The notes below the pieces were generated by a model. It did no database searches and was not told where the DNA came from. It was given only the letters and a program-made list of their open reading frames with translations. From assembly GCF_000372065.1 (NCBI RefSeq), contig NZ_AQVB01000007.1:1-64000 (forward strand): a stretch of 64,000 nt of DNA. The letters run 5' to 3'. Within the stretch, counting starts at the first letter, position 1. Each line of letters opens with the position of its first letter. The stretch comes from Oligella urethralis DSM 7531 (GTDB taxonomy: Bacteria; Pseudomonadota; Gammaproteobacteria; Burkholderiales; Burkholderiaceae_B). A program made the position numbers and the translations under genes. Of this stretch, positions 53,415 through 63,454 are shown one piece after another.

Positions 53415-54425
53415 ATGCTAAAGAAATCTGTATTATTAGTAGCTGCTGCTTTTACACTGGCTGCTTGTTCTGATGATTCCAAGAACTCATCAACCACGAC
53501 TGAGCCACAACAGTCTGCTGCCGAAGCACCTGCAAGCACTGCTAGCGATAAGTTAGAGACTCGCTTTGTGACCATTGCTACTGGTGGTGCTTCTGGCCCT
53601 TATAACATCATCGCTACAGCCTTGGCTGAGCAATACAATAAGGCCTACGGCGTTAACTCAAAGACACAAACTACCGGCGCTTCAGTAGAAAATATCAACC
53701 TCATCAACCAAGACAAAGTACAAATGGCCTTTGTGATGAGTGATGTGTTAACTGATGCAATTAACGGTGAAAATAGCTTCCCTGCTAAGATCGATAAGGT
53801 TCAGCAAATCGCCGCCCTCTATCCTAACTACGTTCAAGTGGTCACCTCCAAGCGCTCTGGCATTAAAACGCTAGAGGATTTACGCGGTAAGCGTGTGGCG
53901 GTAGGTGACCAAAACTCTGGAGTTGAGGTTAACGCACGCAATCTTATTAACGGTTTTGGCATGACCTATGACGACCTACGTGTGGACTACTTAGGCTATG
54001 CCGAAGCAGCCGATGCGCTTAAAGCGGGCCGTATTGATGCCGCCTTCCTGACCAGCGGCCTACCTAATGCCTCCTTGATGGAGTTGCAGCAAAGCTTCGA
54101 TCTGCAAATGGTTGAAATTCCTGCCGATCGTATTGCCGACATCGCCAAGGATAAGCCTTACTTCGTATCCTTAAATATCCCAGCCGGTACCTACGGTAAT
54201 GATGCCGACATCCCGACCGCAGCGATTCAAAACGCCTTGGTTATCCATAAGGATATCAGTGAGGACGACGGTTATAAGTTAACCAAAACCTTCTTTGAAA
54301 ACTTAGAGCACCTTAAGTCTGCTCACCAAGCAGCCGGCGCTATCACGCTTGAAGGGGCGCAGTCTGGCTTAGTCGCTCCTTTACACCCCGGTGCGAAGAA
54401 GTACTATGACGAAGTTGCTAAATAA
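53415..54425 (+). CDS. TAXI-family TRAP transporter solute-binding lipoprotein
   Basis: The product has 336 residues, predicted to be lipid-anchored in the periplasm: the signal peptide ends in the lipobox LAACSDDSK (Cys about 19). The mature part starts after an acidic/Ser-rich linker. The TAXI-family fold motif FVTIATGGASGPYNIIATAL (about 52-70) is visible, with VQTTGASVENINLINQDKVQMAF-type segments following and KTLEDLRGKRVAVGDQNSG as the ligand-domain block. TAXI proteins bind carboxylates such as glutamate or 2-oxoacids. It is the first gene of a three-gene transporter unit. Confidence 0.93.
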   Translation: MLKKSVLLVAAAFTLAACSDDSKNSSTTTEPQQSAAEAPASTASDKLETRFVTIATGGASGPYNIIATALAEQYNKAYGVNSKTQTTGASVENINLINQDKVQMAFVMSDVLTDAINGENSFPAKIDKVQQIAALYPNYVQVVTSKRSGIKTLEDLRGKRVAVGDQNSGVEVNARNLINGFGMTYDDLRVDYLGYAEAADALKAGRIDAAFLTSGLPNASLMELQQSFDLQMVEIPADRIADIAKDKPYFVSLNIPAGTYGNDADIPTAAIQNALVIHKDISEDDGYKLTKTFFENLEHLKSAHQAAGAITLEGAQSGLVAPLHPGAKKYYDEVAK

Positions 54426-54441
54426 GTTATAAAGCCTAATC

Positions 54442-54470
54442 AAAGCCTCCCGGTTCCCGCCGGGAGCTTT
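54442..54470 (+). promoter_or_regulatory. Intercistronic hairpin between TAXI and DUF1850 genes
   Basis: An 11-bp stem with one bulged C (54442-54453 with 54460-54470) and a TTCCCG loop spans the gap. Its 3' arm contains GGGAG, the ribosome site of the next gene. It could protect the upstream binding-protein mRNA and lower translation of the downstream permease genes. Confidence 0.7.
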
Positions 54471-54474
54471 GCTT

Positions 54475-54984
54475 ATGTCTAAACACCATCTTCCAATAGC
54501 GCTACTGCTACTTATGATGTTGGGCTTGACGGCTTTTATCATCTGGCCGCAAGAGCGCTTAAAGATCAGTTTTCAAGATCAAACTTGCTATTTAAACGAA
54601 TCTGAGTTTAGTTTGCGGTGGCGCCATTCGGTCGAGCTGCAGGATTGGCAAGAACACTATTACTTATCTTCCGGTCAATTATTGCTGGATGCTAGTTATC
54701 TGCAAACCTTTGGTGCTGGCACCCCTAGTGACGGTGAAACGATTGTAGCACCCGAAGGCTTTGTGGGATTACGAAGTCAGGTGATACTTCCGGCCTTGCA
54801 TTGGATCGTGTCAGCATATATGCAGGGTCGTATCATCAGCCCTCAAGGCAGCTGGGAGATCTACCGCTTAGTGCCTGATTACACCGAAATTACGATTGAA
54901 CCCAAAAAAACCTTTCGCCCCTTTTTCTGGCTAGGAAAAAACTGTTATGACTATGGATACTTCTCAGACGACTACCGCGAGTAG
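54475..54984 (+). CDS. DUF1850 family protein in a TAXI-TRAP operon
   Basis: The product has 169 residues and starts at the ATG of 54475, with GGGAG upstream inside the hairpin. One hydrophobic N-terminal segment (about 6-24) precedes a periplasmic domain with WRHSVELQDWQEHYYLS (about 43-59) and FGAGTPSDGE, both typical of DUF1850. DUF1850 genes are found almost only within TAXI-TRAP operons, and no function is known. It overlaps the permease start by 38 bases, so translation is coupled. Confidence 0.85.
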   Translation: MSKHHLPIALLLLMMLGLTAFIIWPQERLKISFQDQTCYLNESEFSLRWRHSVELQDWQEHYYLSSGQLLLDASYLQTFGAGTPSDGETIVAPEGFVGLRSQVILPALHWIVSAYMQGRIISPQGSWEIYRLVPDYTEITIEPKKTFRPFFWLGKNCYDYGYFSDDYRE

Positions 54985-56941
54985 TCAAACTATTCTGGAG
55001 AAATTTGACCGTGAATCGGTCACCCGCACCCCGAGTAGCCAAAGCATACGCTGGCTTATTACCGCGATTGCTGTTTTTTACTCTTTATTTCACCTCTATA
55101 TGACCTTTAACCCCGTGCCCACACTGATTTTACGTTCAGTGCACGTGGCGGTGGGTGCAGCCTTAATCTTTTTACTCTACCCTCCAGCCAAAAAAAGTAG
55201 TCGTAGCAAGGTGGTCTGGTACGACTGGTTGTGGGTAGCAGCAGCCTTAGCGGGCATGTTTTATATCATCTCGCAATATCAAAATATCATGACCGTGCGC
55301 GGCGGCATCCCTAACACCACCGATATTGTGATGGCCATATTGACCGTGGTTGTGGTGTTAGAAACAGGACGCCGAATTACGGGCTGGATTTTACCGATTT
55401 TTGCGCTTATCTTCTTAAGCTACCCCTTTTATAGTCATATGAATTTTGTGCCAGATCGTCTGGCAACGCGTCTCTATGATTTAGGGGATATTTTTGGGCA
55501 GCTTTATTTAAAAACTGAGGGTCTTTATTCCACTGCCATCGGCGCTTCTGTGGATTTTATTTTCCTCTTTATTTTATTTGGGGCCTTTTTATCACGCTCT
55601 GGCATGGGGCAACTATTTAATGATTTAGCCCTGGCGCTTGCGGGTAGCCGTCAAGGTGGTCCAGCCAAGGTTGCGGTGATTTCTAGTGGCTTTATGGGAA
55701 GTATTAACGGCTCCGCAGTGGCTAACGTGGTGGGTACCGGTGCCTTTACCATTCCTTTAATGAAAAAAGTTGGTTATAGCCGCAATTTTGCTGGTGCGGT
55801 TGAAGCCAGCGCCTCTGTCGGTGGCCAAATTTTGCCACCCATTATGGGGGCGAGTGCCTTTATTATGGCTGAAACCACCGGTGTGAAGTACAGCACCATT
55901 GCCTTAGCTGCTCTGATCCCGGCCCTCCTGTACTACTTTGGCGTGTTGGCACAAGTGCATTTCCGTGCCGGTAAGGACAATCTGCGCGGTGTACCTAAAG
56001 CAGATTTACCGCGCTTAAAAGAGGTGCTTATGGCGCGCGGTCATATGCTGCTACCCATTGTTGCGCTGATTGTGATGTTGGCTCAGTCAATTCCTATCGG
56101 CTATGCGGCAGCTTATACCATTGGCATTACAGTTGTGATTAGCTGGATTCGTCCCGAGACCCGAATGGGCTTCAAGGCGATTTTAGAGGCCCTTGAAGAC
56201 GGCGCGAAGCAATCACTCTCCGTGATGGCAGCGTGTGCGGTGGTGGGCATTGTGATCGGTGTCGTCAGCCTCACCAGCTTTGGTAATGTGATGACTTCGT
56301 TGATTGTGTCCATGGGTGCGGGCTCACTCTTTTTCACCCTGGTACTGACCATGTTTGCTTCCATGATTTTAGGTATGGGCTTACCCTCTATTCCAGCCTA
56401 TATTATTACTGCAACCATGGTGGCACCGGCCTTAGCGACCTTTAATGTACCTGTGATTGTGGCGCATTTATTTGTATTCTATTTCGGTATTTTTGCCAAT
56501 ATCACACCGCCAGTGGCCTTAGCCTCTTTTGCTGGGGCGGGTATTGCTGGGGGTGATCCAATGCGCACTGGTTTCTTATCATTGAAATTGGCCTTAGCCG
56601 GTTTTATCGTGCCCTTTATGTTTGTGTACAACCCAGACATGCTCATGATTGACACGCGCGATATTGCGGTCACGGCCCGTGAATTTGCACGCCCGCATTG
56701 GTTTAATATTGTCTCCGTGGCAGTGACTGCTTTTGCTGGGGTAATGGCATTATCTGCTGCACTAGAGGGCTACTTTAAAACCCACCTTCCAAGCTGGCAG
56801 CGTTTGCCAATGGCGATCGGTGGTTTAATGCTGATTGTTCCCGAGACCTTGACGGATATTATCGGCTTAAGCATTGTGGTGGTGTTCTGCGCGCTCAATA
56901 TTTTACAAGCTAGACGGGATAAAGCCGCCCTAGCGGCCTAA
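54947..56941 (+). CDS. TRAP transporter fused permease (4TM-12TM)
   Basis: The product is 664 residues, with the small and large TRAP permease subunits fused. An N-terminal soluble/hydrophobic part with about four helices (about 35-160) precedes the large TRAP permease domain (about 165-640). SVGGQILPPIMGASAFIMAE and GSINGSAVANVVGTGAFTIP are typical, and ILGMGLPSIPAYIITATMVA and FGIFANITPPVALASFAGAG carry conserved core motifs. It would use the Na+ gradient to import the ligand bound by the TAXI protein. The ATG at 54947 has AGGA about ten bases upstream. A second ATG lies at 54953. Confidence 0.94.
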   Translation: MTMDTSQTTTASSQTILEKFDRESVTRTPSSQSIRWLITAIAVFYSLFHLYMTFNPVPTLILRSVHVAVGAALIFLLYPPAKKSSRSKVVWYDWLWVAAALAGMFYIISQYQNIMTVRGGIPNTTDIVMAILTVVVVLETGRRITGWILPIFALIFLSYPFYSHMNFVPDRLATRLYDLGDIFGQLYLKTEGLYSTAIGASVDFIFLFILFGAFLSRSGMGQLFNDLALALAGSRQGGPAKVAVISSGFMGSINGSAVANVVGTGAFTIPLMKKVGYSRNFAGAVEASASVGGQILPPIMGASAFIMAETTGVKYSTIALAALIPALLYYFGVLAQVHFRAGKDNLRGVPKADLPRLKEVLMARGHMLLPIVALIVMLAQSIPIGYAAAYTIGITVVISWIRPETRMGFKAILEALEDGAKQSLSVMAACAVVGIVIGVVSLTSFGNVMTSLIVSMGAGSLFFTLVLTMFASMILGMGLPSIPAYIITATMVAPALATFNVPVIVAHLFVFYFGIFANITPPVALASFAGAGIAGGDPMRTGFLSLKLALAGFIVPFMFVYNPDMLMIDTRDIAVTAREFARPHWFNIVSVAVTAFAGVMALSAALEGYFKTHLPSWQRLPMAIGGLMLIVPETLTDIIGLSIVVVFCALNILQARRDKAALAA

Positions 56942-57035
56942 TGCCTGCTATCGAGTAGGGTGAGGATGACGCCTCACTCTACTCCTCACTGTGGTGATGT
57001 TTTGACAGGTTGCTGATGAGTGAGATTAATCAACA

Positions 57036-57071
57036 ACCAAAAAAAAGCCGAATCCCCTCAGACTCGGCTTT
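57036..57071 (-). terminator. Terminator of yaaA
   Basis: AAAGCCGA (57044-57051) pairs with TCGGCTTT (57064-57071). On the minus strand TTTTTTGG follows. It may also serve the convergent transporter operon. Confidence 0.8.
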
Positions 57072-57089
57072 AATCCCACACGCTTTAAA

Positions 57090-57875
57090 TTACTTCTTAC
57101 GCTGATCGGGTCTTAAAAAAACCAGACTATCCTCGCTAGATGAGGCCTCATCGTAGCTATAACCCTCTAAATTAAACTGCTTTAAGCCCTCAAGATCATC
57201 AATACCATTTTCAATCGCATAACGACACATCAGACCACGCGCACGCTTGGCACTAAAACTGATGATTTTATAAGCACCGTCACGTTCCTCTTTAAAAACA
57301 CATTTCACCACCGGGTACGTCAAGACATCTTTTTTAACCGCTTTAAAGTATTCCTCAGACGCTAAATTGATGATCAACGGATTTTTCTGCTCGGCAAGGC
57401 GTTGATTCAAATAGTCGGCGATTTGCCCATTCCAGAACTCATAAAGATTTTTACCCCGCTCAGTCGCTAAGCGCGTACCCATTTCCAAGCGATAAGGGCG
57501 CATTAAATCCAAAGGTCGTAACACCCCATACAGACCACTCAGAATCACCACATGCTGATTAGTCCACGCCAATTGCTTTTGATTCAATGTCGACGCCTCT
57601 AAGCCCTCATACACATCGCCATTAAAGGCCAAAATGGCTTGGCGCGAATTTGACTGATCAAAGCTCGGCTCCCACGCTTGATAACGCTCAACGTTAAGTG
57701 AGGCAAGACTGTCGCTAAGCTTCATCAAGTCGGCAATCTCCTGCTCCGACTTTGTTTTTAAGACCTCAATTAACTCCGTCGCTTGCGCTACAAAAAGTGG
57801 TTGTTCAAACTCATAATCCGCCGCCAAGGGACTGTCGTAATCCAATTTTTTAGCGGGTGAAAGTAAAAATAACAT
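57090..57875 (-). CDS. yaaA: Peroxide stress protein YaaA (DUF328)
   Basis: The product has 261 residues. YaaA limits intracellular iron during peroxide stress and protects DNA, mechanism unclear. The N-terminus MLFLLSPAKKLDYDSPLA and the LAFNGDVYEGLEASTLNQ, HVVILSGLYGVLRPLDLMRP blocks are the family signature. ENGIDDLEGLKQFNLEGYSY closes the domain. I chose the ATG at 57875 with GGGAG eight bases upstream, not the preceding GTG. It is downstream of serS by about 20 bases and probably co-transcribed. Confidence 0.95.
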   Translation of the reverse strand: MLFLLSPAKKLDYDSPLAADYEFEQPLFVAQATELIEVLKTKSEQEIADLMKLSDSLASLNVERYQAWEPSFDQSNSRQAILAFNGDVYEGLEASTLNQKQLAWTNQHVVILSGLYGVLRPLDLMRPYRLEMGTRLATERGKNLYEFWNGQIADYLNQRLAEQKNPLIINLASEEYFKAVKKDVLTYPVVKCVFKEERDGAYKIISFSAKRARGLMCRYAIENGIDDLEGLKQFNLEGYSYDEASSSEDSLVFLRPDQRKK

Positions 57876-57895
57876 GCTCACTACTCCCTAATTCC

Positions 57896-59242
<1,347 letters not shown>

Positions 59243-59462
59243 TTAATTGATATCCGAATAAAAAATAAATTATCTTAATTAATTGAACAGCCTTACATCA
59301 TGGCATCAGTCTGTCTCACTGTATAAGTATAACAAGGCACAGCGCTGTTATTACTCGAATGAAACAATTCCACAAGTAATGAAAGGAAATTGAGTTCTTG
59401 ATCCCTTATAATGGCAACACCTGCTTATTAAGGCATTCATGTAATTAAAAAGGTTTGAATTT

Positions 59463-60146
59463 ATGCTTACACCCAGCGCAACTGAAGTACGACGTATTCG
59501 GATTTGGGATTTGCCCTTGCGCCTATTCCATTGGTCTTTTGCCGCCTGTGTGATCGGTGCCTTTATCACCGTTAAAACTGGCAATATGGAGTGGCATCTG
59601 CGCCTTGGTCTCGCTGCCCTCTGTCTTATTATTTTCCGTATTCTTTGGGGCTTTAGCGGCACCTACTATGCACGCTTTACCCAGTTTATTAAGGGACCCA
59701 CGGCCATTATCGACTATTTAAAAAGTGGTCAAAAGGTCTTTGGTCACAATCCGCTCGGCGCCTTATCCGTGTTGGCCCTCTTGGGCTTATTCGGGCTCCA
59801 AGTAGTGAGCGGTTTATTTACCGGCGACGGTTATTTTTACCAAGGTCCTTTATATCGTCTGGCTGCTAAAGACATCAGAGAGCTAATGGCAAAAATACAC
59901 CACAGCACCGAGCTTCTGATGATTTTATTAGTGGTACTCCATGTGGGTGCTGTGCTATTTTATCGCTTTATTAAAAAGCAGAATCTGATTACACCCATGA
60001 TTACCGGTCAGGCTCAGCTCAGTAATGATGTGCCAACAGCCGCCGTACATGTAGAGCAAGGCCTTAGCATGTGGCTACGCTTTGTGCTTAGCTTTGGCAT
60101 TGCGGTGTTAATCACCTACTATATTGCAAACGGCTTATCCTTTTAG
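59463..60146 (+). CDS. Cytochrome b561-like membrane protein
   Basis: The product has 227 residues with a four-helix cytochrome b (PF01292-type) core. Candidate heme-b His residues: LRLFHWSFAA (about 20), MEWHLRLG (about 43), AKIHHSTELL (about 143) and VVLHVGAVLF (about 156). A fifth C-terminal helix (about 205-225, LSFGIAVLITYYIANGL) follows. Such proteins are the membrane b subunit of hydrogenases, formate or other dehydrogenases, or act as stand-alone quinol:electron carriers. No partner catalytic subunit is nearby, so the physiological partner is unknown. Confidence 0.88.
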   Translation: MLTPSATEVRRIRIWDLPLRLFHWSFAACVIGAFITVKTGNMEWHLRLGLAALCLIIFRILWGFSGTYYARFTQFIKGPTAIIDYLKSGQKVFGHNPLGALSVLALLGLFGLQVVSGLFTGDGYFYQGPLYRLAAKDIRELMAKIHHSTELLMILLVVLHVGAVLFYRFIKKQNLITPMITGQAQLSNDVPTAAVHVEQGLSMWLRFVLSFGIAVLITYYIANGLSF

Positions 60147-60203
60147 TTTTTAGTGCTCTCCACGCCCCTAGCGGGCTAAGGCAAGCACTTTTTATATAGG
60201 CAA

Positions 60204-60241
60204 AAACAAAGGCGACTCAACGATATGCGAGTCGCCTTTTG
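60204..60241. terminator. Bidirectional terminator between cytochrome b561 and fba
   Basis: A perfect 11-bp stem (60208-60218 with 60229-60239) has A-runs before and T-runs after, serving both convergent genes. Confidence 0.9.
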
Positions 60242-60262
60242 CTTATTAAGCGCTGGATGGGA

Positions 60263-61327
60263 TTAGACCGTTTTTTGGTATAAATCACCCGCAGCATAGA
60301 GTGCCGCCATCTCTTTTAACGACACGGGCTTGATTTTAGAGGCATTACCCGCGGTACCAAAGGCCTCGTAGCGCGCAATACAAATCTGCTTAGCCGCTTC
60401 ACGCGCTGGCTTATTAAACTCACGAGGGTCAAATTTGGATGGATTTTCGTGAAGAAAACGACGAACTGCTGCTGTCATCGCCAAGCGAATATCGGTATCA
60501 ATATTGACCTTGCGTACGCCATGCTTAATCGCCTCCTGAATCTCCTCAACCGGCACCCCGTAAGTCTCTTTCATATCACCACCGAACTCACGAATTTCAG
60601 CCAATAACTCCTGCGGCACGCTAGAACTACCGTGCATCACAAGGTGCGTGTTGGGTAAGCGGGCGTGGATTTCCTTAATCCGCTGAATCGATAAAATATC
60701 ACCCGTTGGCTTGCGGGTAAATTTATACGCACCGTGGCTAGTACCAATGGCAATGGCTAAAGCATCGACCTGAGTACGCTTAACAAAATCAGCCGCCTGA
60801 TCCGGATCCGTCAATAACTGATCCAGGGTTAAGGTACCCTCGGCACCGTGACCGTCCTCCTTATCGCCTTGCATGGTTTCGAGCGAGCCTAACACGCCCA
60901 ACTCACCCTCCACGCTAACACCGATCCGATGCGCCATTTCCACTACCTGGCGCGTCACGTCAACGTTATACTCATAGTCAGCGACCGTCTTACCGTCGGC
61001 TTGGAGCGAACCGTCCATCATCACACTACTAAAGCCTAAATCAATGGCGCCGCGACATACCTCCGGTGATTGACCGTGGTCCTGATGCATCACAATCGGA
61101 ATCTCTGGATAAGCCTCAACCGCCGCTTCAATTAAATGCTTTAAAAAGGGCTCACCGGCGTACTTACGAGCACCGGCAGAGGCCTGCATAATCACCGGAC
61201 TGTCGGTTTCTCTGGCTGCTTCCATAATGGCTTGCACCTGCTCTAAGTTGTTAACATTAAAGGCAGGGATACCGTAGCCATGCTCAGCAGCGTGATCCAA
61301 TAATTGGCGCATTGAGACTAAAGCCAT
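60263..61327 (-). CDS. fba: Class II fructose-bisphosphate aldolase
   Basis: The product has 354 residues, zinc-dependent, cleaving fructose-1,6-bisphosphate in glycolysis/gluconeogenesis. [20 protein letters not shown] and [18 protein letters not shown] start the class II Fba fold. [18 protein letters not shown] and [11 protein letters not shown] hold Zn and catalytic residues. [14 protein letters not shown] and [16 protein letters not shown] follow. The start is the ATG at 61327, with AGGAGAG upstream, not the preceding TTG. Confidence 0.97.
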   Translation of the reverse strand: MALVSMRQLLDHAAEHGYGIPAFNVNNLEQVQAIMEAARETDSPVIMQASAGARKYAGEPFLKHLIEAAVEAYPEIPIVMHQDHGQSPEVCRGAIDLGFSSVMMDGSLQADGKTVADYEYNVDVTRQVVEMAHRIGVSVEGELGVLGSLETMQGDKEDGHGAEGTLTLDQLLTDPDQAADFVKRTQVDALAIAIGTSHGAYKFTRKPTGDILSIQRIKEIHARLPNTHLVMHGSSSVPQELLAEIREFGGDMKETYGVPVEEIQEAIKHGVRKVNIDTDIRLAMTAAVRRFLHENPSKFDPREFNKPAREAAKQICIARYEAFGTAGNASKIKPVSLKEMAALYAAGDLYQKTV

Positions 61328-61416
61328 CAAACTCTCCTAAAATAGATTTAAATACTAATGATTCTTAATAGAGCAATTTTAACACGATGCTGACTCACAC
61401 TTAGCTAAAGTGTGGC

Positions 61417-62238
61417 CTACACCTCATAACGACGATTGGCTAAGCAAGGCAAGGTTTGGCGCACCGCACGGATACGCTCCCGCGTCAGCGTCTGTACAAT
61501 CACCCCCGGCTCCTCTGCTGCGCCTGCCAAGATCGCCCCCATCGGATCAATAATCATGCTTTGACCAGTATTTTTAGGTGCTGTTTGACCACAAGCCAAG
61601 ACATAGCAGGTATTTTCAATGGCACGCGCTTGGGATAAGGTCTGCCAATGCATTTCCTTATAAGGACCTGCTAACCATGCTGCACTTATGGATAGAATAT
61701 CCGCGCCCGCAATGGCTAACTTTCTGGATAATTCAGGAAAACGCAAATCATAACAATTGACTAAACCGATACTAAACCCTTTAAGATTAAACAAACTCAG
61801 TTCGCGCTGATCCTCATACAGTGTCGCTGGCTGTACCTTGTCGGACTCCTTAAAACTAAAGGCATCGTATAAATGGATTTTGGTATAGCGTGTAATCAGC
61901 TGACCATCTGCCCCAATGGCAATCAGTTGATTAACGACTCGTGCATCGTCGACCTGCTCGGAGGGGCTTAAGACACCCACAATCACCGCAAAACCATGGT
62001 CTTGCGCTAATTGCTGCATAACCTCGATAAAGGCGGCAGAATGCCCCCCCGCTACAGCTTGCAAGGTTTCTAAATCAGAACTAAAAGCGCACATCGCTGC
62101 TTCTGGAAACACCACTAACTCAGCCTTTGCCTCCGCCGCTTGCCGACTTAAGTCCAAAATATACTGTTTATTTTGAACAATATCATTGCTACCTGGAAAC
62201 TGCGCCACGGCGACGCGTAATTGCTCTTGACTCACCAA
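61417..62238 (-). CDS. Carbon-nitrogen hydrolase (nitrilase superfamily)
   Basis: The product has 273 residues. Catalytic Glu-Lys-Cys are visible: LVVFPEAAMCAF (Glu about 45), RYTKIHLYDAFSFKESDK (Lys about 112) and IGLVNCYDLRFPELSRKLAI (Cys about 149). Length and motifs fit small amidases such as deaminated-glutathione amidase/omega-amidase or N-carbamoylputrescine amidase. The exact substrate is unknown. The gene lies 89 bases downstream-side of fba and is monocistronic or co-transcribed with the YiiX-like gene. Confidence 0.88.
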   Translation of the reverse strand: MVSQEQLRVAVAQFPGSNDIVQNKQYILDLSRQAAEAKAELVVFPEAAMCAFSSDLETLQAVAGGHSAAFIEVMQQLAQDHGFAVIVGVLSPSEQVDDARVVNQLIAIGADGQLITRYTKIHLYDAFSFKESDKVQPATLYEDQRELSLFNLKGFSIGLVNCYDLRFPELSRKLAIAGADILSISAAWLAGPYKEMHWQTLSQARAIENTCYVLACGQTAPKNTGQSMIIDPMGAILAGAAEEPGVIVQTLTRERIRAVRQTLPCLANRRYEV

Positions 62239-62275
62239 CCCGTCTCCTTTTTACGATTAACATTAGAATGATTTA

Positions 62276-62935
62276 TTATAGATCGCTCACTCGCTCATCA
62301 CTAGTATGGATAAGCTCTAATGCCGGCAAGGCGAAAAAGGCTTCAGGAAATAACAACTCCCCACGAAAGCCCGGATAGGAAGTAAAGCGTGGTGTGAGTT
62401 GCTGTTGCAAGGCTGGCGGCAGCCCATCTCGAATAATGGTCGTACAATAGCGTGCGCCATCGTTCTCACTCGCCCTTAAGCTAAAAGGCAATCCCAGGCT
62501 ATGCTCCACCGCTTGCACTAAGGCCGCTCGCTCATGACTAGCTAAACTTGATAGACGATATACGGCCCAATGCGTGGCCAATTCTGGGCTCACAAACTCC
62601 GCCAAAGGCGAGCGTATCACCTGATTAAGTCGTGCTGGATCATCATCCGTTGTGGCATGAATAATCTCCACCTCCGGTGCCCCCTGCACCACCAGCCCGA
62701 TATGTGAAAAGGCACTGCCGCTCAGTCGCTTAATCACGTAGCTTTCGTAAGCGGTACCACTACGAAAAATCAAATCCCCCGGCGCTAACTTCTCGGCAAT
62801 CTGAGCTGCCACTGGTGGTTTATCCAATGCCACTGCCTCAGGTGAGTCGCCTTGTAACAGCAAGTAGCTTCCCACAAAAAGAAGGAGTCCTAACAGTATC
62901 AGGACTCCTTGTGGTAACGATTTTACTAAGCGCAT
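62276..62935 (-). CDS. YiiX/YebB-like permuted papain-fold hydrolase
   Basis: The product has 219 residues. A membrane anchor or signal (about 9-28: QGVLILLGLLLFVGSYLLL) precedes a domain with GDLIFRSGTAYESYVIKRLS, the His in SGSAFSHIGLVVQGAPEVEI (about 79) and the Cys in DGARYCTTIIRDGLPPA (about 162). The His-before-Cys order is that of the permuted NlpC/P60 (YiiX/YebB) group, which can act on peptidoglycan or acyl chains. Function unproven. The first codons contain a strong 10-bp hairpin (62882-62910). Confidence 0.8.
   Translation of the reverse strand: MRLVKSLPQGVLILLGLLLFVGSYLLLQGDSPEAVALDKPPVAAQIAEKLAPGDLIFRSGTAYESYVIKRLSGSAFSHIGLVVQGAPEVEIIHATTDDDPARLNQVIRSPLAEFVSPELATHWAVYRLSSLASHERAALVQAVEHSLGLPFSLRASENDGARYCTTIIRDGLPPALQQQLTPRFTSYPGFRGELLFPEAFFALPALELIHTSDERVSDL
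62882..62910. repeat. Perfect inverted repeat inside the YiiX-like reading frame
   Basis: AAGGAGTCCT (62882-62891) and AGGACTCCTT (62901-62910) form a perfect 10-bp stem with a 9-base loop, located about 25-54 bases into the coding strand, within the codons for the membrane segment. It contains an internal ribosome-site-like AAGGAG. Confidence 0.75.
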
Positions 62936-62957
62936 CGGGACTAAAACCTAGGGCTAC

Positions 62958-63374
62958 TTAGTCAAGATTCACCTTCCACGTCGAGCCATCTTTGATCAGA
63001 TCGACGCGCTCTTCACGAGAACCCTCGGGACCATTCTTAAACGTTAACGCTAAGCGCACATCTGCACGTTTACCACTCTCATCATGGCTGGACTCCAACA
63101 CCGTTACGTTTTTAAGGCCGCCATATTGATCGGCTTGTTTTTTAGCATCATGTGCCGCCGCAGCCATCTTGCCCTTGACCATCTCTTCAATGCCTGGCTC
63201 TTTAAGCTCTTCGGCAGGGATGTAAATCATTTTTTGCACTTTATCGCCTTGGCCATTGTACATCGCCTCAATAAATTCAATGGCCGTTTTTTCATAGGGC
63301 TTGCTAGAGCCGCCACACGCCGTTATGAAAAAACCAAACGACAACGCAAAAACAAAAACTAACCACTTCTTCAT
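62958..63374 (-). CDS. DUF4878-like lipoprotein
   Basis: The product has 138 residues. A lipoprotein signal peptide ends in FFITACGGSS (lipidated Cys about 20), placing it in the outer or inner membrane facing the periplasm. The mature part carries KTAIEFIEAMYNGQGDKVQK, and the end is a two-strand EERVDLIKDGSTWKVNLD, the SnoaL/NTF2-like DUF4878 pattern. Function unknown. It lies 22 bases upstream of the YiiX-like gene on the same strand, so the two are probably co-transcribed. Confidence 0.85.
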   Translation of the reverse strand: MKKWLVFVFALSFGFFITACGGSSKPYEKTAIEFIEAMYNGQGDKVQKMIYIPAEELKEPGIEEMVKGKMAAAAHDAKKQADQYGGLKNVTVLESSHDESGKRADVRLALTFKNGPEGSREERVDLIKDGSTWKVNLD

Positions 63375-63454
63375 ATACCCTTCTCCTCATTAATAACTAA
63401 TAAAAAACTATATCAGAATATACTTAAACACCCCAACTGTCAATGCAGGCAAGA

